Shown piece by piece: positions 52,901 to 61,070 of a DNA stretch of 64,000 nucleotides. The stretch covers positions 3,502,501 through 3,566,500 of the forward strand of contig CP142453.1 in assembly GCA_038049695.1 (NCBI GenBank), read 5' to 3'. The position numbers and the translations under genes are program-made. Each line of letters starts with the position of its first letter. Within the stretch, counting starts at the first letter, position 1. The DNA is from Cinnamomum chago (lineage: Eukaryota > Streptophyta > Magnoliopsida > Laurales > Lauraceae). The notes beneath the pieces are model-generated. The model worked only from the letters and a program-made list of their open reading frames with translations, did not search any database and was not told the DNA's origin.

Positions 52901-55900
52901 CGGCCGCGCTTACCGTTCAGTCTCGGTAAAGCAAGCTCGGCAATACAGCATTGCGCCTGCAGCTAACAGCCACGGCCCTGTCGTGGCAAGATCCAAGGAA
53001 GGGATCTGATGGGACTTCAGCCACCACCAGATCAGGGCAGGATCAGGCCCAATGTGACTGGCATTAAATGGATTGTGGGCTGATCGGACCCACATTAAAT
53101 GTAGTGTGGGCTGATCGGACCCACATTAAATGCAAAGAGGGCTATGATGGACCTCCATTAATGACTTTGTGGGCTGATGTGACCCAGGTCACATCACCAA
53201 GCCCACTGGCACTCACCCAAGACTGTTCCATATATAAGGCACGAGCCAAAGGGAGCAGGGGGTAAGCACTCTCACACATACACTCAGTCTTTCTTCTTCT
53301 TCTTCTCCGATCCATTGCTGACTTAAGCATCGGAGAGCCCTGCGCTGCCCATAGCCAGGGTCCTCTGACCTGTCTTTCTCCTCTTTCAGGTTCGCACTGT
53401 CGCAGCTATCTCCTCCATGCATTGAGTAAGTCCTAAGAGGCATCCTGATCTTGTGAGTATATTATTTCTGCACTTACAGTACTGGTTGTACCCACTACAA
53501 TGTTAGCATGGCCCCATCCACAAATGAGGAATGCATCTCACACTTGTGTCTCTTCTCTTCACACATATGGTTTGGGAGGCTGAAAACTTGGTGCTATTGT
53601 CTCATTTACTAAAGGGATCACACCTCATGGAATTGAGGGGAGAACCCACTTTGTTAGCATGGTTTGGGAGGCTGAAAACTTGGTACTATTGTCTCTTTTA
53701 CCAAAGGGACACCTCATGGGATTGGGGGAGAATTGCATATCTGTTTCTGTTTCTTTGTCTGAAAGGCATATATATTTTCACTCTCCTACATGGGAACAGT
53801 TACGATGGTCAAACAAGATTTACCCAATAGGTCCCACTTGTGGATGAACCGTGGTGTTCATTCATTTGACAGTTATGATTAACCCAGCGATTTTGCTGTA
53901 AATTAAAGTAGATAGAAAGGACTACCAAAGCTGGAAAGTCTTGCAAATATCTGGTCTTTTTAGGGAGTCAATGTATAGTAGCGAATGTTAAGCATGCATA
54001 AGCTTAGAGATTTACAATTGGAGTTTATGTTAAAATAAAGAAAAAAAAATGAAGTCTTATGATGTAACAATTTAGATTCATTGTTATGGACAATACCCAA
54101 ATAACCCAAAAAAATATTATTAAAATCTCATAAATGTACTTAACAGTTTGAAGATTTGATAATATGTACTTTTTCCCATTAATGAGTAGGTTATAAGCAC
54201 CTTTCTATTTATTTATGAGTACACTTAAAAAAAAAAAAAACTTTTCCTGGATGTATCTATCTTATAAATCGTGTTCCATAGAAACACAATATAAAAATAA
54301 CAAGGACCAACCAAGATAAAAAAAACATAGTTTTCTTTTTATCGGTAACAAAACTCATATTAAAATAAAGAAAAGACTAAAAAAAAATCAAAAGAACGAA
54401 GGAAAATACAAAAGCCTTATACCAAACCTCATTCAAGAAGGGAAAAAAAAAACATACAAAGAAGCAACACTAAAGAATCAAATGCCAATAAAGGGACCAT
54501 CCCTATCCACTCGCATATATGGTTTCAAGATATGTAAGATCTCCACTAAATGGTTTTTCTCTGGACTATACTGACCTTTACATCCTTATCTTACAAATGC
54601 TGCCTTTATATAAAAGAGGCTAGATAAGATTCTAAGATGCTGTTATTATATTCATGATCATTGTAATTTTCATTTAAAAAAATTTGGGGTACTGAATTTA
54701 TTGCAGAAAAATCATTCCTACCAAGCAAAGACCTTGAGTGGTATTTCTTCAGTCCTAGAGATCGAAAGTACCCCAATGGCTCCAGGACCAACCGTGCAAC
54801 TCGGGCCGGCTATTGGAAGGCTACAGGAAAAGATCGAAAAGTGGTTTCACATATGCGTGCTGTGGGCAGCAAGAAAACCTTAGTTTACTATGGAGGTAGG
54901 GCACCTCATGGGGTTCGGACAGATTGGGTCATGCATGAATACCTCCTCAACGAAAAGGAATGTGAAACTGGCTCTGGTTTACAGGTGCATGCCACATTAC
55001 TTCTTCTTCCTTGCTTTCTATTAAGTTTAATTATATTGACTCGCAAAGTAGCCCGTGTTGAGTACAAGCACGTCTATACAATGCAAATCAAATATTCATG
55101 CAATTGAAAAATAAACATTGACTTGAATGGCAACTCAAATACACTACACAACGGCATATTTTTAGAAAGAAAACAAAAGAAGAAAACATTATATACAATC
55201 ATACCTATTTTTGCAATTGAGAATTGGTAGAGTAGAAAGGGTTAAAAAGAAGTGAGGTAAAAAGGGATAATACAAAAAAGAAGAAGTGAGAACAAACATT
55301 AATAATTACATGAGATAAGATATGTATTACATGGGATAAGAAGTAGGTAGTTACAAGAGGTAATTAGTAGAGGTGAGAGAACTTATATATTAAAAGAACG
55401 TGAGAATAACGTACAGTCAAAATTGCAACAACAGTCCAAATTAGACTGAAAGTACTTAGCTTTAATATAGTATAATTGTTTTTATTATCCTTTTCCATAT
55501 CGGTGTCTATTAAAGCATTTTTATACTTTTTATTTGAGTTTAGATTGTCAAGTACAAGATCTCTCTCTCTCTACAAAATGTGTGTGTGACAACTTAAACT
55601 TGTGTATGTATTTTTCAAACTCAAAGCCTGCAGCCAAAATATCGTCCATGCAAAAATATATAAGTGAATAAGAACATAAAAAAAAAAGTCAGCACAAAAC
55701 AATAGATGGTAAACTTAATTATGACATCATAGAAACATCATAGTGGGTATTTGGATTTAAGACTTGAGTCCATTCCATGTAACCATGCCTAATCATCGAA
55801 TGGAAGCAGTACTTAATACTGATTAAGTGTATGTTCAACTCGCGAATATTTGCTTCTGCTATTTGTATTTTTATTGTCTCTTTTCAATGTTTAAATCACA

Positions 55901-55963
55901 GCTTTGTCCTCATTGGATCTGTTAGAAATTTCTACTGAAATTGAATAGTGAGTGCTGATCGTA

Positions 55964-56017
<54 letters not shown>

Positions 56018-58360
56018 TGTTTGCAGGATGCATATGCACTGTGCCGGGTGTTTAAGAAGAGCCCGACTGTTGAGCAACGTGGTAGCACTCCTCTCTGCGA
56101 GCATTCGCAATGGATTCCTAATAATCACTCATCTATCATGGATCTCTCTTCTGAGAGTGGTGGTGGAGTAGAGATCACTGACTATTTTTATCCAACTGAG
56201 ACTTGCTCATCAGATATCATCCGTGATGCCTCATTTGATATAAATGCTCAAAGAGATTGGAAATGTATGCAGTTTCTGGCAGAAGAGGTGCTTGGCTCAT
56301 TTAACCCAACGTTTCAAAATGCTGGAAGCATGGCCTATGTGCCATCAGAAGTAAGATATCATCACATGATGTAATACTCTCTGTCTGGAAACTGGAAAGT
56401 AATGGAATTTGAATTGGTACCCCTACTGACAAGCCAAGAGCTAAATGACTGAAAAATACTAATGCAGAATGATAGTCACATGAATGAACTTCTAACGCAT
56501 TTAATTATCAAGTACTAATTGGAACATCTTTAAAAGTCTTCACTTTTTCGGAGTTATTTTTTTAACCTCCTTTTTATAATGTCAGGAGTTTTTTAGTACA
56601 TCTGTTTTAGGTGACCACAGATTGAGAACAAGGCTCTAAAGATGATGATGAAATATTAGAGTAACTTTAAACTAGGTGTGACATGCATACATTTTGTCAT
56701 TAGAACCATTAACTTGATGGGTTTCGGCATTCAAGGTTGCCAGAGTCATATTCTCAATTTTTCAGAATTTTAATTTCTCTGCAGGTGGACATAGCTCTGG
56801 AATGTGCAAAGGTGAAGCGACGACTCGCATTGCCTCCCTTGGAGATGGATGATTTACCTCAGATCGAACTCATTGACCCAAAATTTCAGCATTTTGAATG
56901 CTTCCAAGGAGACCCAAAAGAAGTAGACATTTCCCAGGAGATTCTTTGGGTAGCACGCAGCTCCCAGGAACTAATAAATCAATCCCATCACCAGGACAAA
57001 TGGGAAGGACATGGTCATCATATGCAAGAATTTTCCTCTTTATCTGAACAAGGAATTGTTAGACATGTTCAAGCAAATAGCCATAGTCAAGTTAGTGAAA
57101 TGGGCACCTCTAGTTTCACAGAGAGATCACATGGATTAGAAGAAAATACTAGGTTTATCAAGATAAGTGATTTGGAGGAGGAGCTCAACAGAGAACACAA
57201 AGTGGAGAACTTACAAGGTGTGCGAACGTCAGGCATAAATCTAGGGGAGGTATAATGCTTGATGTCTTCTTTTCATCTTCCTTTATATATTATCAAGCAT
57301 TTGATTTTGTATCAAGGCGACAATCATTAATATAGCACAAGTCTTTGTCAAGATAAATCACCAAAATACTCTTGAGGAGTGGGCTCCACTCGAAGGGAAA
57401 TATTGAAAAGTATGACTTTTCAATCTTTCCTAATACTTTTCAATATTTCCCTTCGGGTGGAGACCACTCCTCAATAAATACCACTATTTTTTCTGAAGGC
57501 AAATGTGTTTTTACCGGTCACGGATCCTTTTAATCCTGGAATGTCTAAAACCTCCTTGTTAGATGAAGAAAAGTGTGCTTCAATTTGGAATATATTGAGA
57601 TAAAGAAAATATATTATGGAATCTGGCAATTTAGACAGAAAACATCTTTTACTATAAATAGTCTTATTACTGGAGGAATATATAGTTCACTAACATCCAG
57701 CACCTGATTTGACAGACATTTGAGGATCACAAGACCCTATTAACAGAAGGCAGATCTGAATACTCCAGATGTGAGGTGACAGGTTATAAAGGCATGTATA
57801 AGCATCTATCTCTAAATACTTTGCTTTAGCCAATTTTTTGTTAGATCAAACCTTTGACAGAGAGTAAAATTGCAGGGGAAAACAATCCACATAACAATTT
57901 GAAGAACTTCAATGACACTGAAAACACTTCTAATTGCTTGGAACATCAGTCAAGTTATTTCCCTCATGGTTTTATCAATGACAGCACAAATGAGATATTC
58001 TTGGAAGAAGGTGACATGGACGAGTTCGACTGTACTTCAATCTTTGATACTTATGAGAAGGTCGAGGTTAACCATGGATTTTTCGTCTCAAGCCGCAATG
58101 TAGCTGAAACATTCTTTCATCATATCGAGTACTCAGAAAGAGTGGTAGTTCATTTGGACCCAAGTGAGGAACAGGATTTTGCCAAACCCAAAGCAGAAGA
58201 AGTGAGAAAAGGTCTGAATAAAGGTTCCTTTTATGCCAAGTTTAAGGCATTCACTAAAGACAAGTTGATGGGGATCAAAATCTACAGTAGGCCACCGAGG
58301 AAACCTTTTCCAGTTAGGGAGATGACGAATTCCTTTGCTAGTATAATGTCACTTTATTAA
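40943..58360 (+). CDS. NAC-domain transcription factor (NAC045/086/028-like), six exons
   Basis: Exons: 40,943-41,099, 54,707-54,984, 56,027-56,350, 56,785-57,249, 57,716-57,782 and 57,876-58,360. All have GT-AG introns and consistent phases: 1,776 nt, 591 aa plus stop. The N-terminal ~155 residues form the NAC domain: subdomain [55 protein letters not shown] and [45 protein letters not shown] proteins bind CACG-core sites as dimers in the nucleus. The [20 protein letters not shown] wording matches the Arabidopsis NAC045/086/028 group (from memory). The acidic C-terminal ~430 residues presumably activate transcription. The 67-nt exon 5 is inferred because it is the only way to keep frame between exons 4 and 6. 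Intron 1 is 13.6 kb because it contains element D. No coding lesion seen. Confidence 0.92.
41881..42617 (+). repeat. 5' LTR of element D
   Basis: 737 bp, TGTGTGGGGGCCC to CACTTACA. A TATATAAG box is at 42,370-42,377, so transcription would start shortly after, near 42,400. It repeatedly contains CTCGGC/GGTCTCGGC words. It differs from the 3' LTR at four sites by eye, in the words GCAATGCAGC, GCGCCTTCAG, AATGCATTGTG and CGCACCGTCG. Confidence 0.95.
42370..42377 (+). promoter_or_regulatory. LTR TATA box
   Basis: TATATAAG in the 5' LTR of element D; the same sequence is in the 3' LTR at 53,231-53,238. It probably drives the genomic retrotransposon RNA, and from the 3' LTR could initiate read-through into NAC exon 2. 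Confidence 0.6.
42619..42637 (+). promoter_or_regulatory. Putative primer-binding site of element D
   Basis: TTGGCGCCGTCTGTGGGAA begins two bases after the 5' LTR. TGGCGCC starts are typical of plant Gypsy elements primed by tRNA-Asp or tRNA-Arg; the exact tRNA is not assigned here. Confidence 0.65.
42676..44523 (+). CDS. Gag polyprotein of element D (615 aa)
   Basis: Forms the capsid shell of the retrotransposon particle. The N-terminal third is charged, with a Gln/Arg-rich tract ([17 protein letters not shown]). The retrotransposon gag core runs from about residue 270 to 440: [56 protein letters not shown] and [21 protein letters not shown] single knuckle near residue 556 reads [14 protein letters not shown]; related Tat gags usually have His where Gln stands (C-x2-H), so zinc binding may be impaired. 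The frame closes at 44,521 in a region where the pol frame is already open. The start was chosen as the first Met after the primer site. Confidence 0.9.
   Translation: MTRRAAKDGETSKTHHARPPPANQRAGKQPVTEDDAERALIRINVQERDLRSESAPGRGDTQQPAGLLTDQDQRHKSPVVDGSRPPGQTEDVEGRVEDVEDTEDEDYSPDDDLDSTLLEIKAQNEAIKERDALIWQLQQQLARREQSQQQRTRRERSQQQRSRQHQRSPQHERGVTRVTRISSSKEDLRDRLNRKRDDRTRDEGSSTSRSYSRNATETIPEGTYHNQEWLDTHIRETVQRNLEVAGFGRDQNNACCDPVDLGASPFSPDIRRYPLPKKFTVPRFVTYDGVSDPATHLRHFSQRMSVWGDEGHLNCRVFSSSLGNLPLKWFCALPEGSVSSWQQLQQSFMKKFQAYRVLPKTDADIMAMKMKQGDNVTQFAKRFWSVYSQIENSKDEVAVFAFQNALLPDSDLRKDLARNPVSSIAALMSIANRYIAQEDDQARARESHGTVQRNRDRGERPPKKDGGPFPRIEPRRDERRRGDSDRSWVPTSSARTQTFASARSKRPRLSEDAYRGVNTVFKMPIHKIMYKIKSRPYFSWPEPMQGDPSRRDQTKFCSYQKEGGHKTEDCRILRSHLEKLVQDEHLQEFVRRETRPTPEPRAETRGVTTATGQRR
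44610..48542 (+). pseudogene. Pol polyprotein of element D: PR-RT-RNaseH-aRNaseH-integrase, one in-frame stop
   Basis: The frame is open back to gag's end ([20 protein letters not shown] before the Met at 44,610). Protease: [14 protein letters not shown] near residue 58. Reverse transcriptase: [47 protein letters not shown], catalytic YIDDM near residue 438. First RNase H: residues ~555-690, with TEHPL at a site that is often TDHPL-like. Second, archaeal-type RNase [59 protein letters not shown], residues ~739-880. Integrase: [16 protein letters not shown], core [23 protein letters not shown], and a C-terminal [15 protein letters not shown] at 47,592-47,594 interrupts the frame between the integrase His and Cys pairs. 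Otherwise the 3.9-kb frame is clean, which indicates recent inactivation or readthrough. Confidence 0.92.
48652..49530 (+). repeat. 49-bp tandem array (17 units plus one degenerate) with 147-bp higher-order period
   Basis: Seventeen units of exactly 49 bp start at 48,652 and every 49 bp to 49,436. Each has AAGG[AT]TGGCACTCAGCCACC, CTAGA, then CCGAAACGG. Unit types (GGTTGG/TTTCCG, GGATGG/TCGCCG with CCCATATC, GGATGG/TCGCCG with ACCATGTC) recur in threes, giving a 147-bp repeat over units 3-5, 6-8, 9-11 and 13-15. It lies between pol and the antisense gene. Tandem arrays in this position are known in Tat-lineage elements. Confidence 0.95.
49531..49833. other. Spacer between tandem array and antisense-gene stop
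   Basis: Noncoding spacer. In the minus direction it would hold the 3' UTR and poly(A) site of the antisense gene, and in the plus direction the end of a pol transcript. AT-rich words such as TTTATAAGAAAG and AATAAAAG occur near 49,700-49,830, but no signal is certain. Confidence 0.4.
49834..52073 (-). CDS. Antisense extra gene of element D, three exons, ~683 aa
   Basis: Runs opposite to gag-pol. Exon 1 is 52,073-51,545 (donor A/GTAAAG), exon 2 is 51,461-50,593 (acceptor TTTTTCGCAG, donor GTAAGT), exon 3 is 50,487-49,834 (acceptor CTCCGCTGCAG). Phases agree: 2,052 nt. Exon 1 contains [13 protein letters not shown] and [18 protein letters not shown]...[20 protein letters not shown], resembling the plant 'putative gypsy type transposon' domain (PF04195-like; recalled, not searched). 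Exon 2 has [20 protein letters not shown], then a Pro/Ser/Arg-rich linker. Exon 3 is a long Ala/Glu/Lys coiled coil and an acidic Pro-rich tail ending GAGPST. Intron 2 (105 bp, poly-T rich) is a multiple of three with no stop, so retention keeps frame. No disabling mutation seen. Function unknown; extra antisense ORFs have been reported in Tat-lineage elements. Confidence 0.85.
50501..50525. repeat. Long poly-A (plus) / poly-T (minus) run in antisense-gene intron 2
   Basis: About 22 A residues on the plus strand sit just inside the 3' splice site of antisense-gene intron 2, and on the minus strand form its polypyrimidine tract. Run length is prone to sequencing and assembly error. Confidence 0.85.
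52074..52741 (-). promoter_or_regulatory. Presumed promoter/leader of the antisense gene, and polypurine tract
   Basis: The interval separates the antisense ATG (52,073) from the 3' LTR. On the minus strand CCCCTTTATATTCAC (about 52,386-52,400) is a TATA-like box about 315 nt before the ATG, followed by pyrimidine-rich leader. On the plus strand TGAGGGGCTAT (52,731-52,741) beside the LTR is the polypurine tract. The corresponding interval in element B has the same order. Confidence 0.55.
52742..53478 (+). repeat. 3' LTR of element D
   Basis: 737 bp with the same ends as the 5' LTR and four substitutions by eye (GCAATACAGC, GCGCCTGCAG, AATGGATTGTG, CGCACTGTCG). TATATAAG is at 53,231-53,238. 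It is followed by TSD GTACT at 53,479. Confidence 0.95.
53484..54706. other. Remainder of NAC intron 1
   Basis: Host intron sequence resumes after the TSD and runs to the acceptor ATTTATTGCAG at 54,706. It holds a direct repeat of GGTTTGGGAGGCTGAAAACT (at about 53,568 and 53,659) and several A-runs. No gene. Confidence 0.6.
55968..56010. repeat. (TA)n microsatellite next to NAC exon 3
   Basis: About 21 dinucleotide units end roughly 15 nt before the acceptor TTTGCAG of NAC exon 3, followed by TATATATTG. The tract sits in the polypyrimidine/branch region of the intron, so length changes could affect splicing; that effect is inference. Confidence 0.9.
57372..57474. mobile_element. Hairpin-forming short MITE-like element in NAC intron 4
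   Basis: Two ~43-bp arms (57,372-57,414 and 57,432-57,474) are inverted repeats with few mismatches: TTGAGGAGTGGGCTCCACTC against its complement GGGTGGAGACCACTCCTCAA, and GGGAAATATTGAAAAGTAT against ATACTTTTCAATATTTCCC. The loop is 17 nt. Flanking sequence gives no clear TSD. Confidence 0.7.
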
Positions 58361-59220
58361 CATCAGGCCGCTATGTGGGGGAGTTTGAAAGCATGTTTAT
58401 GCAAGGAGTGATCTTAATTTCAAGTTATCCAACCTTAGCTAGGAGAATTAAGACAGGTAGTAAGAAGAATAGTGCTTGGTTTATCAGTGTTGGAGATTCA
58501 TGCATTTCCAATAATTTTTAAACTGGAAGTGATCTTTCTCCACAGTTCCACTTGTCTCTCATGTGAGAGACAAAAGTTTGTTCTTCTTCCTATCCCTTTT
58601 TCATTCAGTCTATTGTAATTTGTTGGGACAGAAGTATTTGTATTGATTGAAGAATTACTTAAGACTCCCAAATGCAATCATAGAGTGGTTGTAGCTTGTC
58701 TGACTTGTTGCATAGTTTTGATCAGGCTACGCCTATGATATGTGTCATGCTTTAATAGTACTGAAAGACAAGCACATGCTTGTGTATGCAAGAGCATGCA
58801 TATATGCATAGTTATCCTATCCGTGGCTCTGTGAGAAGTGGGTCTCTAACAGACTTTTAAACCTGAACTATCTTTTATGTCTACAAAGTCAAGGGTCTCA
58901 GTAAGGGTGACGAATTTCAATTTATTTTGGAATTGCTTTGACTATTTGGATTATTGCCAATTGAATATTATACAAATTTTATAAGTCATCACACATCACA
59001 CATCACAGCCTTACCCCCATCTACCTGGCCGGGATAAGTTTAATGAATTCACCTTCTCCTTTCATCTCCGTTTAGAGTTTATAATTTATATATACTCTGT
59101 CATTAAATGGTAGGATTATCCTTCACACCTAGATGAGGAGTCTCCCCATTAGAGAAATTCTAAGTCGAGGGAGTAGAACTCCACAGTAGGGTCAATCTAT
59201 AAAAAATTCGAACTACTTAT
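58361..59220. other. NAC 3' flank
   Basis: Contains the NAC 3' UTR (extent unknown), then noncoding DNA. No further gene on either strand. Confidence 0.4.
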
Positions 59221-59372
59221 TTTACTCCAATAGGAGTGGGCCACACTATAAGATTGACCATATCTGATGGGCAACATGATAAACACAATATTCTGCATGA
59301 TTAATCATATTTATTTAATTCATCATATGATCAATCTTTTAGTGGGCCAAGTGCCAACTCTATTGGAGTAAA
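59221..59372. mobile_element. Short inverted-repeat (MITE-like) element
   Basis: Ends TTTACTCCAATAGGAGTGGG and its near-complement CTATTGGAGTAAA. The arms also share GGCCACACTATAAGATTGA against TCAATCTTTTAGTGGGCC. About 152 bp, no coding content, TSD not clear. Confidence 0.6.
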
Positions 59373-60744
59373 CTATGGAAATATTTAATGAATAAGGCTC
59401 TCCTAAGCAAAAACTTAGAATAAAATTTCGTACGCTCATGCTTGTGGGACTACTTTTGGTCCTCCTGAATTGCACATATCCACCAACTTTTTAATTTTCA
59501 GTTAGATTCGAATTTACTGGACCGTTGAATCAACTGTGTACCGATCCGATTGAACTATTGACCATTAGACCACGATTGGGGTTGATTTGTTGCAAAGAAG
59601 AAGGTTCCTGAGAGTCCTTGAAATCCCCCAGTCCCCATCCCCAAGTGGGCCCAACCATACACTTGAGCTTGAGCTTACCTAATCCTAAGCTTTAACTAAG
59701 GAGAGCTGCCCCATATTTGATATATAGTGAGGATGTTTATTTTGAGCTGCTCATATTCTCATTAGATGAGCCCTACCATGGGTGGGCACCATTGGGGACT
59801 TTTTTAATCTTCTCGACCCCAACTGCAGGTAAAGCCAATGAATAACCCGAGTGAGTGGATGATAATGGTTTGTTATTGTCGGACAGGGTCAATGCTTGTT
59901 CAAGCTTCGCCTACTTAGTTATCAGGGCTAAATTTCAGGCTCGGATCCAGCCTAAGGTCTTCAATTCAAACCTAGCCCAGCCGATTTACAACATAAATAA
60001 CCCTTGATGCAAAATTTGTGAGCCTGGGCTGTGCCTTTAAGCATACATCGGCCTTCGACTGCCCCATTTAACTTCTCTTGAGCCAGAAAGTTTGGCATTA
60101 GTCCAGTTCATGGGCCTAAAAACCTATAATCCAGCCGCCTGCATGGGCCATGGGCTGGACTCGGGCCTTCTGAATCGCGAACCAGCTTTGTGCCTCCAGG
60201 GGTTCTTCCTTGTCTTTATACTCCCTAATCCCTGTCAATCAAACAAGAGTAAGCAAATTACAACATTATCTCTTACTAGGCGATTTTCATGAGCCAATTG
60301 GTGCTGAAAGTTAGTGCTGAGCCAGCCCATTTGCAGACTTTTAACGTGGGACTGGCTCAGGTTGGGCTTGGACATCCCTAGCCCAAGGGAGCAATTGGGT
60401 CTTCTATTAACACCTCCTCCATGGCCCAATAGATTCATCAAGAATTAAGGTAGCATCATGTATAATACATGGTCTTTACCGTTGGGCCCACCTTTTATTG
60501 ATTCTGTTTCCATCATATGAAGATACCATTGGCTCGTGGATGATCATGGGCTCATGGTATTGGATGTAATCAGCTAATACGCAGCTTAGCCAGGACCACT
60601 TTCAACAGGGGAAAGTAATAAACAAAAAAGGATTACATGGGTATGATCTTTTGATGGGGCATTATTTTCTTCATGTGAGCTCCATATCTTCAACTGCCTG
60701 GATCACATACAGAAATTAGTGTGGCCCATCTTTACCCTGTGTTT
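59373..60744. other. Intergenic, no gene seen
   Basis: Noncoding. The stretch 59,890-60,385 is rich in GGGCTTGG/AGCCCAGCC words like the hAT MITEs and may be another decayed copy, but no terminal repeats are clear. Confidence 0.35.
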
Positions 60745-61070
60745 GAGGAGAGGGGAGGAGAGGGGAGGGAAAATTAATTTTACATCCTCTTGTTTGGGAA
60801 GTCAAAAAGTAAAGAGAAGAAAAGTGAAAAAGTAGGGTTTTGTTTGTTTGTGAGATAGAGAGAAAATTACCGTTTTGTCCTTATTTTTTAAAAAACTTTA
60901 AAATTATCTTTTACATATAAAAGGTAATTTAGTAAGTTTACCCATTTTCCCCCCTGATTTGGGAGGAAATTTTTTTCAACCAAGCCCCCCTCCCCCTTCC
61001 CCTTCCCCTTCCCCTTCCCCTTCTCCTTCTCCTTTTCCTCCCCCTATTTTCCCCCTTTCCCAAACAGAGG
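60745..61070 (+). mobile_element. Third copy of the 22.1-22.8 kb MITE-like family, with C/T-rich end
   Basis: Starts GAGGAGAGGGGAGGGAAAAT and then follows the right arm of the 22.4-kb copy: CTTGTTTGGGAAGTCAAAA, AAGAAAAGTGAAAAAGTAG, TTTTGTTTGTTTGTGAGATA. It ends in a CCCCTT array (about 60,990-61,023). Confidence 0.65.

Larger units (their letters stand above)
41881..53478 (+). mobile_element. Element D: near-complete Tat-lineage Ty3/Gypsy LTR retrotransposon in NAC intron 1
   Basis: TSD GTACT at 41,876-41,880 and 53,479-53,483. Two 737-bp LTRs, a primer-site-like TTGGCGCCGTCTGTGGG after the 5' LTR, then gag, pol (PR-RT-RH-aRH-INT), a 49-bp tandem array, an antisense three-exon gene, a polypurine tract and the 3' LTR. 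The second, archaeal-type RNase H and the absence of a chromodomain place it in the Tat group (Retand/Ogre relatives). Total length 11,598 bp. It is sense-oriented relative to the host gene. The defects seen are the gag/pol frame offset and one pol stop. Confidence 0.95.

Noticed and set aside
57854..58360. NAC exon 6 starting at an upstream TTG (57,854)
   Set aside because: The acceptor TTGCAG at 57,870-57,875 and the phase from the 67-nt exon 5 place the exon start at 57,876.
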